Source: Prunus persica (lineage: Eukaryota; Streptophyta; Magnoliopsida; Rosales; Rosaceae). From it: 64,000 nt of DNA. The DNA lies in assembly GCF_000346465.2 (NCBI RefSeq), contig NC_034014.1, forward strand, positions 23,446,522 through 23,510,521. The letters are read 5' to 3'. The notes beneath the pieces were generated by a model. That model was not told the DNA's origin. It did no database searches and saw only the letters and a program-made list of their open reading frames with translations. Made by a program: the position numbers and the translations under genes. Below, in pieces: positions 25,561 through 36,645 of the stretch (position 1 is its first letter; each line of letters opens with the position of its first letter).

Positions 25561-25888
25561 TTTTTTGGTTAAGGACTATATGAATATGAAGTTACCTATA
25601 TCTGACAAAATTTGCAACTCAATGTGTCTTTTTCGACTTACCTATAATTCGTTATTTTTTTACCAAGATAACGTACCTACAAAATTTGCTTCAATTTAAT
25701 GCTTCCAAAAAAAAGGAAAAAAAAAAGGAGACTTATTTTAAGTTGAATAATTATTTCCTCACTTTTAGGGATTATGTGTCCCAATGGATTATATATGTGT
25801 TAAATAATTTGAAATTTAAAACAATCAGGAGAATTAAAATGTCAATAGATAAATTTGTAATAAATTAAGGAAAACAACACTTAATACG

Positions 25889-26285
25889 AGGGCTGGGCAT
25901 TCAAACCGGTAACCCAGTTAAACCGCCCAAATCAAACCAATGGTTTGAGTTGGTTTGGTTTTTTTTTCTCAATCTTTTTTTGGTCATCGGTTTGAATCCT
26001 AATCAAATCGAAATATATGGTTCGTTGTACGGTTTGCAATATTTAAAATCACGGTTTAACCAAACCAAACCGATGGTATTAAAAAAATATTATATATAAT
26101 ATTATTATAAAAAATATATATATATAATACATAGTTTCAATATTTTCTTTTTCTTCTCTCTCCATGAGTCACTTTTTTTGTTCTCTCTCATTCTTCTTAC
26201 GTTTGTCTTCACTCCCTCTTTTTTTCCTTCTTCTTCTTCTTCTCCATCTCTCCCTCTCTCCATCGCTTTATTTCTTCTTCTTCTC

Positions 26286-26366
<81 letters not shown>

Positions 26367-26560
26367 AGAAAGCCAAAAAATCCAAATTGAACCAAACCAA
26401 CCCACCAAGTCTGGTTAATTGAAGTGGTCGGTTTTCATCAATTATGCTTTGGTTTCGGTTTTGGTTTTCAAAATAGCCAAATTGAGGCCTACAGTTCAGT
26501 GTTCGGGTTGAGCCTAAAACCGAACCAACCCAGGCGGAGCCCACCCCTCCCCCCCCACAT
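25889..26560. mobile_element. hAT-type MITE with GGGNTGGGC / GCCCACCCC ends
   Basis: The left end reads GGGCTGGGCATTCAAACCGG. The right end GGAGCCCACCCCTCC is its inverted counterpart. AACCGG/CCAAACC-rich subterminal repeats are inverted on the two sides. It belongs to the same family as the element at 34781-35356, whose 8-bp target duplication is clear. Here only a TAATAC-like match flanks the ends. A long CT array sits inside. Confidence 0.65.
26293..26363. repeat. (CT)n microsatellite, about 35 units
   Basis: Uninterrupted CT run inside the hAT-type MITE, preceded by TTC-rich sequence. Its length makes it a likely polymorphic marker. Confidence 0.95.
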
Positions 26561-28541
26561 AATACTGAAATTGTAATTAAGGGTACTTTTGGAATGCGAA
26601 AAGGAAAATCAATAAGGTTTTAAGCTTAATTCGGTAACTTGTTTCCTAGTCATTAGGTTTTACTTAGACAAATAGGATTTTAGTTGTAGAAAAATAAAGG
26701 GATGAGTTGCAAATAAGGAAATATGAGTTTGAAGGGGGATAGCAAAATTTACTATATATTGATTAATTAATTGCTATAATTATCATTACCATAATTGTTT
26801 TTCATTTTTCCAGACACATGTTTTAACCAAAACTTCTTTTTGTTGGTTGTGGAAAATGATATGTTTCAAAAATGCACTTTTCCTTGCAATGTTTTGCTTC
26901 AAATTAAACAAGAGAAGCCTTGGTTAGAAGAAGGGCTTCGACCAGGAAGAATCCAACACATTTTTGCTACAAACAGATTATTCTGATTGATCAAGACAAA
27001 TCATCAGAATTATTTAAATAAAAATATATAATTCCCTTGTGTTTGCTTAGTCAAATCTCAGTTCAAACCTTCTATCCAATTTATCCTCACTTAAAATCAA
27101 TATACGCATCACCTGTAGGGGTAAAAAAGTCCTTGTAAGGATCGAACATGCTTCTATGATTTGAAAAGGACATTTTTACCTTTATATGAGACGCACGCAT
27201 AAACATCACATAGAATTTAGATTTAAAAAATTAATTTGATTTAAACTGAGATCGGATATTATTAATAATTTTTTCACCACATCAACTCACATTGACATAT
27301 AGCACACTCCAAATGCATGATTCTTGCGATTAGGCCAAAAATGATAGTATATATAGTTGGAGCTAGCTGCCTAATGGGAACTATACAAATTACAAGAAGA
27401 TCAGTTTTATAAATCTTTGTTTGTATATTAAACATTAAGAACATCAATTTAACTCATACATAGTCGTTTTGCAAAACACCACACTCCCCTTGTCGCTTTG
27501 ATATGCTTTATTCGGCCACTCGATACTCCATTCTATTGGTTCTCACGTTGTTATCATAGAAATGCATCAAGTGCAACGCCATTTTAATTTTTTTTTCGTT
27601 TTCAACTCTACCCTTACAACAATTCCCCTAATTATTTTTTTATATCACGACTTTTGGATTTTGCATATGTTCTGTTTCGCCAAGGGTTTAGACTTTAGAA
27701 GAAAATAAAATAAAAGTCAAATTAGTATATTCTATAATGATGATCTAGGTTGAAACATGATTCCTCCTTAGTAGCAGTCCTAATTCACAATATGACAGTA
27801 TATGATGGCAACTTCTAACACTAATTACAGATTATATATCTAGGAAGCTTCAGAGGGTGATTTACATTGTTTGAAAGAAATAAGAATCGCGGGCCCGGCT
27901 CTGTATTTATAATTCAGGGATCGACACTGTCTATTTTTAACTCAGCGAACTGCAGTTCAAAAGTTTTGCAAAAAAATTTAGTTAAATTAGAAACTATTAA
28001 AACATCTAATTGTGAACAAAGATAATTCTTCTATTAAACATAGAGATTTCATTATGGTAATCAAATGGTAAAATTCTATTATAAAATTATATTGGGTCCA
28101 ATTTCAACACCAGAAAACCACCTATATATTTTCATGGCGGTTGACACTTCTCGAAGCCAATTTCTTTTCTTCGATTACTGTGGCGGCCTGCTGATTTATA
28201 AAAACCACTAAAAATGACTAACTAAAGATTCATTTATATAGTAAACCGTAAGTGTGGTGGTTGGATTAGTCAAAGTAACACCCTACATCATAACCCACGT
28301 TATAACTTTATACAGATAATTCATTAACAAATTATCTAACCAATGGCCGAGAATGTGAATAAAATAATAATAATCCCACGTTCAAGAACGACAATCTAAC
28401 AACATATATAACATATTAAAATATTTATCAAGAAAATATTTTCCTCATATATGCACGCACACTCACATGTATATATTAGACTAATTAGAATTAGGTATTC
28501 ATTAACTATAAAATGCATGAGTGAACCATAAGAAAGCACGC

Positions 28542-28582
28542 ATAATAAATGTGCCGTTAATAATGAACGGCACATTTATTAT
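28542..28582. repeat. Perfect 17-bp inverted repeat with 7-base loop
   Basis: ATAATAAATGTGCCGTT (28542-28558) is followed after AATAATG by its exact reverse complement (28566-28582). No T-run terminator role is expected in a eukaryote. It may be a tiny MITE remnant. Confidence 0.9.
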
Positions 28583-29556
28583 ATAATTATGATATATTAA
28601 GTCATTAATCATTGTTCGCAGTATAACACGATACATTAAAATTGTCTAAAAACTCAACATGCAAAATCTTTCGACAAAAAGAACATTACATTTACTAGTA
28701 TAGCATGCTTTGTCTAATAAGGCTCATAATGTTTATAATATTCAGTTTACAAGTATTTAAATTTTTCACCAAAAAAAAAAATTATAATGCTTAAAACTTG
28801 AAACCATGGTTCACATGTCACATAGTTGAAGGTGTGCCAAATTTTTATCTTGGTTGAGGAGGTGGCAAGCTCCCTCCACTAGTGACACCATGGTCACACC
28901 AAAAAATTCAAATATTAAATTAGTTTTGTGATTTTACCTAATTTAGCAATAATAGAAGATAATGAAATTTAATTGAGAATGGGATTTGTCATTTGTCTGC
29001 AATATCATCACCATATCAGCACAAAGACAAATTGGGAAAAAGAAAAGAAACATCCAGCGAGACGGAGGAAGGTGAGTCATGAATGAGGTCCTAAACTCTG
29101 ACTCAGCCATGACTATGACTCAAAACTATAGCTGGCCTGGCCATTTCTAGATGCTAACGTTGCGTGGCATGACATGGATGCATGTATGCATGGTGGGTAT
29201 GGCCATGGCATCCATCCATAACATGGCATGCATGAAATAAGACCTGTGGGGGTCATGAAAAGGGTTTTGGGTTTTAGGAAGTGGTGGGCTTGGTTTTGAC
29301 TCATCATCCGAAATGCTGTTAGCCCCCGGACAAGAAGGGACCCTAGGTCCCACTCCACGTCAGATGCCCCATGGCGCCGTGTTGGAGTTTGAATTTGCAC
29401 GCCAAGAGGCAAACAAAGGGGTTCGCTTTGCCCCATTCAAATACGTCTCTTCCATGTTCTCAAAAAACCATAGTCTTTGTTCTTAGCATGAGAAGATTTT
29501 GTTGACCATCTTCAGATTCCCAATTCCTCCATTAAATTCTGAGTTTAGGACTTTTT

Positions 29557-29782
29557 AAAAATTGATAACATAATTAAAACAAATTTAAAACCACATCAAT
29601 TTTGATATAAATATAATATTACCATACGAAATACGAGTAGTCCGTCAAAACAGTAATCTTATAAAATCAAAATTGATAATATAATTAAAACAAATTTAAA
29701 ATCACATCAATTTTGATATAAATATAATATTATTATACGAAATACAAGTAGTCCGTCCGAACAGTAATCTTATAAAATCAAA
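29557..29782. repeat. Tandem duplication, period 111 bp
   Basis: Two copies beginning ATTGATAAYATAATTAAAAC at 29561 and 29672, both ending CAGTAATCTTATAAAATCAAAA. They differ by only a few substitutions, so the duplication is fairly recent. No coding content. Confidence 0.9.
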
Positions 29783-30847
29783 ATGTATGACTTCTCTTGT
29801 TTGTTTAACCCGCAAACTATATTTTCTATTAGCAGTCATCGAAAGTTTCAACTTTCAACCAAGTAGACAACCTCTAGTCTCTAGACTATTAGACCAGACA
29901 TTAATTTTTTCGTATGACTTTGTTGGCATCATTAGACTTCCCTTATCATGCTTTAATGAAAGAGTGAAAGAAAAACATTGTTTTGTTTTGTTTTGTTTGT
30001 CTCAGCAGCCTTAGTCTCGCCAGATACGTTGTTTCAGTCATGTGTTTGAAGCTAAGAATTCTTCCCTGCTTGTAAATATAAATGTTTGAAATTGAAAGCG
30101 ACAATTGACCTAGCTGCACCAGCCGGCATGACTTGTCTTATTCTACACTACACGTGAGATATGTTTGAGAAAAAGAAAAATAAGTTACACACACACACAA
30201 ACAAACGAGAAAGTTAGTTTGATTTTTGAGTACATATGACTGTAGAACCGTAACATGGGGATACACCGACGTGCGTATACTTCAGCTGTTTTTGACATTT
30301 GAATCGTGGATAATGTTTTTTACTTATTTTATAGAGGAAAACAATAGTAAAGAGATAAGGGTTGAGGCTTTTGTTCATGAATGTCATGATTATGGTGTGT
30401 ATTGTTTGCGAATAATATCTCTTTTTTACTTTTTTAAGTGTGAAGTAAGTTTTCATCTCCATCATGAAAAGATTGCGACACTGTTTTTGCTTTTCCCTTT
30501 TCTTTTTTGCCAAGCATGAAAGACGTTTACCAACCATTTCTCTAGAGGGGAAAAAAAAACAAAAGAGAAAGAAAAAAAGACTTTTACCAACCTGGTATAT
30601 ATGCACGTTTGCATGTATAATTAGAGAGAGCTTGTAGCATGTTTAATGCTTTCTGCCGTTAAAGTCAAATGTAAGTGTGCTTAATGCATGTAGTCATGTA
30701 AGTGTGCTTAATATTCGTCCATAATCATCCTCAAAACAAAGACGGGTAGCAAAGATTTGCTAAATGCAATAAAAACTTAAAGCTGTGCTATGTGCGCGGC
30801 TGACCTTAGCAAAATCCTAAAACTTACGAGCAAACTATGATTTTGTA

Positions 30848-31190
30848 ATTGTTTGTTTAGCAACTATAACAAAAGAATGCCAATTCACTCTCTCTTTTGG
30901 GTAGCCACATTTTGTGTGTGTGGAGATAGCTGAGAAATTGGGCCGGAAGTTGGCATAAATTCTGTATGGAAGTCAAAATCAAAGCCTAGTATGGGAACTT
31001 GTTGGGTTTAAAGCTTCAAAATATTAAACTATATGGGCCTGATAGATAAAATCTGCTGCAATAGAAACCAAGCACCTGATTCTAGAAAGTAAGGCGAAGG
31101 AAGGAAGGACGGCTAGGAATTAATCAGAAACCTCCTGAAGAAACCACTGATAAGAGTCTCCACCTCTCCTCTTGCATTTTATGATTTCAT
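30848..31190 (+). repeat. Partial duplicate of the acylphosphatase 5' region
   Basis: Closely matches 36960-37285 in direct orientation, for example GGGCCGGAAGTTGGCATAAA, ATAAAATCTGCTGCAATAGA and GGACGGCTAGGAATTA. After AAACCACTG it jumps to TCTCCTCTTGCATTTTATGAT, which matches the start of the acylphosphatase intron (about 37706-37726). The TATA box, start codon and coding exon are therefore missing. The TATAAAG of the functional copy reads GATAAGA here. Confidence 0.8.
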
Positions 31191-31588
31191 TCTCTGTGAT
31201 GGAAGGTTGCAGCTTCCAACTTACAAACGTCCATATAATTAGCACACTTTGAGAGCAAAACTTCAATATGCAATCAACCCATATAAGCAAAGATGAATTG
31301 AAATCTCTACATTTTAGTATTACATATCAATTCCAACAAACAAGCATTAAAATTTGTAGTTTATTCTTGTAATATATATGGAGATCATGCAAATGGTTGG
31401 TTAATAGGTAAAACATATCGGATTTTATGCAAGATTAGAGAAGAGAATGATAGAGACAAGATGAACTCATCAGAGGTCTAAAACTCAGACTTGATTCAAT
31501 AACTTGAGGTTTGTCCTTGTGCATGCATGATGCATGAGATTAGGTATTAACTTTGGACCAGTTTCCACAGAGGAGCATCAACTGATAT

Positions 31589-32234
31589 TCATACAGTACA
31601 GATGGATAGAAAATTACCCCAAATTCTTAACTTATTTTTGGGAGTGATATGAACCAAAAATTTATTCCAAATAAAGATACTGAATCCCCTTGCACGCATT
31701 AGACCCTGAAGCTTATACCTGTAGCAAACCGAAATCTCGAGCACAAACAGATCTGTGGTGTTACCATCCGAGATTTTGTTGGCCACGTCATCGGCCACGT
31801 AAGCGTCGAGCGTGGAGAGTTTGAAACTAACTAGTGTTTGGTTGGTGGTGGTTAGAAGCAAAGGACGCAACGACGTTGCGGCGAGCAGCACACGTTGGTA
31901 CGTTTGATCTAGCTCCGTAATATGTTGGTAGACGGGACTGTAGTAGAAGAGCGAGGCCTGGAGGCTGTCACAGTAGATGTCCCACTTCTTGTTGGGGTTC
32001 ATGGCTAGGAGCGTCAGGTTCCACATGACGGTAAACTCGGAGGGGGTATTGTTGCGTGGGTATTGCAGGGCCGCTGAGTGGACTAGGAACTCAGGGTCAT
32101 ACCCTCTTGGAAGCGTCAAGAACAAGGTGAGGACCGATGGGGCTAGAATGAAATAGGGGACCACGATACTGTACACATGATGCAAAAAAACGTTCCCTCA
32201 CAGTCGAAGAAGGGTTGCCGTATGGGCTGATCAT
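31589..32234 (-). CDS. NDR1/HIN1-like (LEA_2) membrane protein, one homopolymer frameshift
   Basis: The family comprises plasma-membrane proteins linked to defence and stress. From 32185 the minus frame is open for about 198 aa. It has a hydrophobic segment (VVPYFILAPSVLTLFLTL) followed by a LEA_2-type domain: PRGYDPEFLVHSAAL, VMWNLTLLAMNPNKKWDIYC, LQASLFYYSP, then LSTLDAYVADDVANKI. The frame lacks an ATG in front of the membrane segment. An ATG at 32234 starts a plausible cytosolic tail (MISPYGNPSSTVRER) in a neighbouring frame. The two frames meet at the T7 run (plus-strand A7, 32184-32190), so one base too many there would explain the break. It could be a sequencing error, a natural null allele or a pseudogene. 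It appears to be a single-exon gene. Confidence 0.6.
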
Positions 32235-32399
32235 TAGAAGCGGAAGCCGAGATTAAGATGTTGGTGGAAAACTTTGAAGAAGGAAAATCAGAATCCGTTA
32301 AAGGAGAAACTGTAGAAAATGAACAGATTAATGCGATGAAATTTATCAATATTATAGATAGGGTGATTGCACAAAAATGGTATGCAATGATAACTGTTG

Positions 32400-33140
32400 T
32401 GCCATCAACTGTGAGCCGAGCCCCTCAGAAGAAACCATACGACGCTAGATGCTAACACCTTCATACAAATACTGAGCCGAGCATGTACAGAGTACCCTCG
32501 GTCTCAAAAAGTAAAGCTTCATGGGAGAGGCATGGCTATTCAAGGGTTAGACCTATGGTCGGGTAGACAGACCCACCCGACCACTATGGCACCATGGCCA
32601 ACTAAAAGGTGCATTTAATGTAGCCTGAAAGGTCGGTTTTGACAAACATCCTATTCTTAAAACAGGTGTCGCCTACGCTTTGGTCTCCAAATAAACAGGC
32701 TGGCAATGGAAAGGGATCATTTAATCCACCTCCCATCCAGGTCCACCTGTCACTTCGCGACCTAATTCCTGTCAGAAAATAGGATGATTAGAAACAGAGC
32801 AATAAATGTAAAACTCAACTCAAGGGGATAGGAAGAAAGATCTCTTCCATAAAATATCTTAGGTCCTCATTCCCCCTTATAAATACTCCCCACCTATCTC
32901 TGGACAAAGGTAATAACTACTCTCATTGTAAAAACCCTACATCCATTCTCTCTCCAACTCAAGTTAGTTTCTGACTTAACCATCGGAGAGGGTTAGGCTG
33001 AATCAGCCTTAGTCCGCCCTAATTCTGATATCATTCGAAGTGTGTAGATCTTCTTTTGGAGATTATTCATACTCAAAGGTCAAGTACGGGCCTAGACCAT
33101 CTATACGAGAAGGATGCGTGGTTAACATTTGGTGCCGTCT
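32400..33140 (+). mobile_element. LTR and leader of a truncated LTR retrotransposon
   Basis: GC-richer sequence than its surroundings, containing a TATA-like TTATAAATACTCCCC (about 32878) and a leader with GAGAGGGTTAGGCTG. It ends GGTTAACA at about 33128, followed at once by TTTGGTGCCGTCTGTGAA, the layout of an LTR end plus primer-binding region in plant Ty3-type elements. The left limit is approximate. No second LTR is present in the window, so the element is incomplete. Confidence 0.6.
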
Positions 33141-33204
33141 GTGAAAATTCTTTTTATCACGAATAGAAGCTGCATCCCCTCATCCATCTGAGCATTGATA
33201 CAAG

Positions 33205-33682
33205 GTGAACCAAGCCATGCTGAGAAATCAGCACCTTAGGAAAGGAGCTTCTTCGGGTACGACAGGGAGAAACGCCCAGAGAAAAGAAAGGCTGAGGTTG
33301 GATCATTTGAAAGGTTTGGAGGAGAAGATGAGCCGAATTTTAAAGGGCGTAAAGGACGTACAGAATCTCAACAATAGCCTTTGTGCGCAAAACGAGATAC
33401 TACAGGAGAACCAAGCCTAACTGGTAGGCCAAGTGCATGGACAAAGAGAGCCCGAGCTGACCAACACCAAAAGTACCTGTGGAGCCTCGTCCTCGTCAAC
33501 AGCAGCTGAAACACCGAGACGGAACGTGGTCGACGCCAGAAACATCCTGAAGGAGAAGAAAGCATGGCGGGAGCGCAACAAACGCCTAGTAAGGAACCTT
33601 TGCAAAGGGAAAAATAGGGTCGGCTTGGAGAAGAGCGAAGAAGAAGTCGACGGCATCACCTCTCAACTCAGAGACTTGGTAT
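33205..33682 (+). pseudogene. Retrotransposon gag-like remnant
   Basis: Downstream of the LTR leader, a frame starting MNQAMLRNQHLRKG continues to a TAA at 33418. It then resumes at 33433 as a Lys/Arg/Glu-rich, coiled-coil-like segment (NILKEKKAWRERNKRLVRN). Composition and position fit the N-terminal part of a Ty3-type gag; no zinc knuckle is seen. The second frame runs without interruption into the pararetroviral fragment. Confidence 0.5.
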
Positions 33683-34345
33683 TAGGAACACCCTTCATTA
33701 ATATGCTTTATCCATTTTCTGTTTCTGAACAAGGCATAGAAACAAAGGTAGAAGGTCAGCCTATTATCTTTAGGTTCTCCCAACCTCCAAAGCATAAGTA
33801 TATTAATGATATACAAGAAAAAAATTAAGAGAAAAGAAGGTTGTCTTTGTCACCTGAAAGAAGAATTGCAATTTAAAAGAATAGATGAACAACTGCAATC
33901 TAAGATGATAAAAGAAAAGATTGAGTCAATCCAAAAGGAGTATGAGCAACAAGTCTGTGCTGAAATCCCAAACGCCTTTTGGAATAGAAAGAAACACATT
34001 GTTGAATTGCCTTATGAGCCAGCTTTTGAAGAAAAGAAAATTCCAACTAAAGCTAGGCCAATTAAGATGAATGCAAGACGTATGGAAATATGTAAAGCTG
34101 AAATACAAGAATTATTAACTAAAGGTTTAATCAGAAAGAGTTCATCGCCTTGGAGTTGTGCTGCTTTCTATGTAGAAATGGCAGCTGAGTTAGAAAAAGG
34201 AGTACCAAGATTGGTGATAAATTATAAACCTCTTAATAAATTTTTGAGATGGATTCGATATTCGATCCCCAACAAGAAAGATCTACTTGATAGATAAAAT
34301 AAAGCGGTTATCTTCTCAAAGTTTGATATGAAATCAGGATACTGG
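33683..34345 (+). pseudogene. Endogenous pararetrovirus (Caulimoviridae) polymerase fragment, defective
   Basis: The fragment resembles the end of the aspartic protease and the start of the reverse transcriptase of caulimovirids, closest in style to florendovirus-type endogenous copies. The entry to the RT domain is visible as IPTKARPIKMN, SSPWSCAAFYV and GVPRLVINYKPLNK. It is broken by a frame change near 33806-33828 and a TAA at 34295-34297. The sequence ends abruptly at about 34345, before the RT active site. No movement, coat or RNase H region is present, so it is an inert fossil. A plain Ty3 element is the alternative, but these motifs are more caulimovirid-like. Confidence 0.75.
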
Positions 34346-34346
34346 C

Positions 34347-34510
34347 TAAGGATGGCAGAAATCCCCACAAGGGCCGGTTCCCGACCCTAATGAGGATTTC
34401 GAGACAAAACGAGTATCGGGTATGGGGATCCCCGAACTTGAAAAATCCCTGATAGGTATGGGGCGGGGATGTTATTGGCGTCCTCGTCCTGGAGCCCAAC
34501 CTGAAAATAT
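34347..34510. mobile_element. Possible MITE fragment (GGATGGCAGAAATCCCC type)
   Basis: Abrupt change from polymerase-like sequence to GGATGGCAGAAATCCCCACAAGG, followed by GTATGGGGATCCCCGAAC and GGGGCGGGGATG. This looks like the end of a common plant MITE rich in GGGGA/TCCCC inverted words. Right end not defined. Confidence 0.35.
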
Positions 34511-34780
34511 ATAATTATAATATTTATGTTTAACTCTAAGTTAACCTCCCTCTCCTAATTCTTCCTAATCTTCTCTGGGATTTCATATTGATGTGATTTT
34601 AAATAGTTGAATTGAACTTTATAGTTAATTTGGATGTGTTGAATGATAATTTAATATAAAACTTAATGTTAAAATGTATGATAAATATTTTTTTTATGTA
34701 TAACTGATTTTTCCTATTTTCACCATCTCTCTCCCAATAAGAATTCCCCTAACTCTGCCCCTAAGCTTGCCCCTAAGCTT

Positions 34781-35356
34781 AGGGGTGGGCACTCAAACCG
34801 GCGAACCGGGAATCCAAACCGAACCACATCGAACCAAACCGAAAAAAAATCGAGTTGACCAAAAAGTCAAAAACCGGTCAAAAACTGAACCGGACCGGTT
34901 TGGACCGGTTCCGGGTTCGGTTCCATGTCTTCAAAAATCGAACCGGGCCGAACCGAACCGGTGAAACTAAAAAAATATATAATTTCAATATATATTTATA
35001 TTTAATGCTATATTTTTAATTTCACTAAAAAAAACCTAATATTTATCCAAGTTCAATGTCAAAATATCTCTCTTTTCTCACTTTAATATTTATTTTTTAT
35101 ATGAAATTGAATAATTTGTTAATTTTCAAGTAAAAAAATAATATTTTAGTTGAGAATTGTATTAAAAAATAAATTTTATAATCCGGTTCAAAATCGAACC
35201 GAAACCGGAACCGGACCGAAACCAGTTCAAACCGAACCGGACGGTTTTTGAAATTTTTTTTATTAAAACTGAACCGAATCAAACCGAATGAATAGTATCG
35301 AATCGGTTCTAATTTGAGGTAAAAACCGGTCCAAACCGAACCGTGCCCACCCCTAC
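34781..35356. mobile_element. hAT-type MITE, 576 bp, 8-bp target duplication CTAAGCTT
   Basis: Left end AGGGGTGGGCACTC and right end GTGCCCACCCCTAC are inverted. CTAAGCTT flanks both sides (34773-34780 and 35357-35364), an 8-bp duplication typical of hAT elements. Subterminal AACCGG/CCGGTT words are abundant on both sides. No transposase is encoded. Confidence 0.85.
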
Positions 35357-35391
35357 CTAAGCTTGCTATAATTGTAATTGGGTTTGGTTGC

Positions 35392-35760
35392 ATGTATGTG
35401 GACCCTTGTGTCAATTTCCTTATTATTTGGTTAAGTGATAGGCTTATCACTCATTTGAATCATAGGATTTTTGCTAATGTCAAAAAAATTGAACGTACAT
35501 CATCAATATTGTCCTTTGTTCTTGCTATGATTGTGGGAGTGATGGGTAATTGCTTTATCGAAGGCTACTCTTTTACCGATGGCCTTTACCTCTGATTTGG
35601 CTCTCACATTGGTGGGTTATGGCGATTTACACTTTAAAACAACCGGTGGCAAATATTTTGCCATCTTTTGGTTGGCTTGGAGTACCCCTATTGTGAAGAG
35701 GGCGATTGACATTATGCATCGCCACTCTGACTCGTGGAGGTATAGGTTTCAGCCTTTTGT
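35392..35760 (+). pseudogene. Two-pore potassium channel (TPK/KCO) fragment
   Basis: Two overlapping frames give FVLAMIVGVMGNCFIEGYSF and then LALTLVGYGDLHFKTTGGKY followed by FAIFWLAWST. These match the pore region of plant TPK/KCO vacuolar K+ channels. The selectivity filter VGYGD is at 35612-35626. A frameshift near 35580-35595 separates pore helix and filter. N-terminal pore, EF-hands and the rest of the gene are missing. The fragment is bounded by the hAT MITE on the left and the inverted-repeat element on the right. Confidence 0.7.
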
Positions 35761-35783
35761 TGTTGCTGTTTACTTTCACCAAT

Positions 35784-36645
35784 TTAAACAACAATAACGC
35801 TACGAGTACCAACTTGTTTATCAACTTTTGGATACCAACACATGCGGCACATGACATGACAACCTATGTTATCTATTTTAATTACATAATTTGTTATATA
35901 AATAAAAGAATTTCTCATTGAAAAAAGATATAATTAAAAAAAAAACCCATTTAATATTTAGGTCCCTTCCGTCTTCCTCCTTGCCCCTCCCCCCTTCTTG
36001 AAAAACCCTAGAAATTCAACAGTCCTTCATGTAAAAAAAACCCATTTGTTACTGCTGGAACATATTGGTTTTCCAGTACCCAGGCTTCAAATTGACTGTC
36101 CAAACCGACATTAACAATTTCTTTAGACTGCTCATTAATGAGAGATGGCCCATATATAGGCTTGGTGCTTTGAATTTGAGAAGTTTCAACTGGTGGCGGT
36201 TGAAAGGAAGGAGCTGAATGCTTTGATTGGAATTGTTCACCCAACTATAGTTACAATATGAAAAACCCACATCCACGACACTTGCACCTAGATTATCTTG
36301 CAAACATATATTTTGACTTGAATTTTGACTTTGATTCCCATACTGATACCCACCTTAGAAATATTGGCTATCATGAAGGACTGTTGAATTTCTAGGGTTT
36401 TTCAAGAAGGGGGGGAGGGGCAAGGACGAAGACGGAAGGGACCTAAATATTAAATGGGGGTTATTTATTTATTTATTTAAAATTATATCTTTTTTCGATG
36501 AAAAATTCTTTTATTTATATAACAAATTATGTAATTAAAATAGATGAGATGGCAGATGACATGGGTTGCCATGTCATGTGCCACATGTGTTGGTATCCAA
36601 AAGTTAATAAACAAGTTGGTGTCCGTAGCGTTATTGTTTAAACAA
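35784..36645. mobile_element. Fold-back/MULE-like element with ~250-bp inverted arms and an internal coding-like piece
   Basis: Left arm 35784-36031 and right arm 36372-36645 are inverted copies (shared ATAACGCTACG, TTATATAAATAAAAGAAT, GGTCCCTTCCGTCTTC and AAACCCTAGAAATTCAACAG blocks). The centre (36032-36371) carries a minus-strand coding-like stretch of Gln/Ser/Asn-rich composition (GNQSQNSSQNICLQDNLG, later EIVNVGLDSQFEAWVLENQY) with one frame change and a stop in the arm. This looks like a captured gene piece, as in Pack-MULEs, but the donor is not recognised. Confidence 0.65.

Larger units (their letters stand above)
24473..31588. other. Large AT-rich gene-free region
   Basis: About 7 kb with no supported gene. 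Separately listed contents: minisatellite-like array, hAT-type MITE with CT array, 17-bp hairpin, 111-bp tandem duplication and a partial duplicate of the acylphosphatase 5' region. A less AT-rich pocket at 29090-29430 has open frames on the minus strand but no domain. Confidence 0.6.

Noticed and set aside
26105..26544. ORFs encoding Arg-Glu or Ser-Leu repeats
   Set aside because: Pure translation of the CT/GA microsatellite inside a MITE.
29113..29436. 107-codon minus-strand ORF in a GC-richer pocket
   Set aside because: No domain, no splice context, and overlapping frames equally open; I saw no miRNA or tRNA signal there either.
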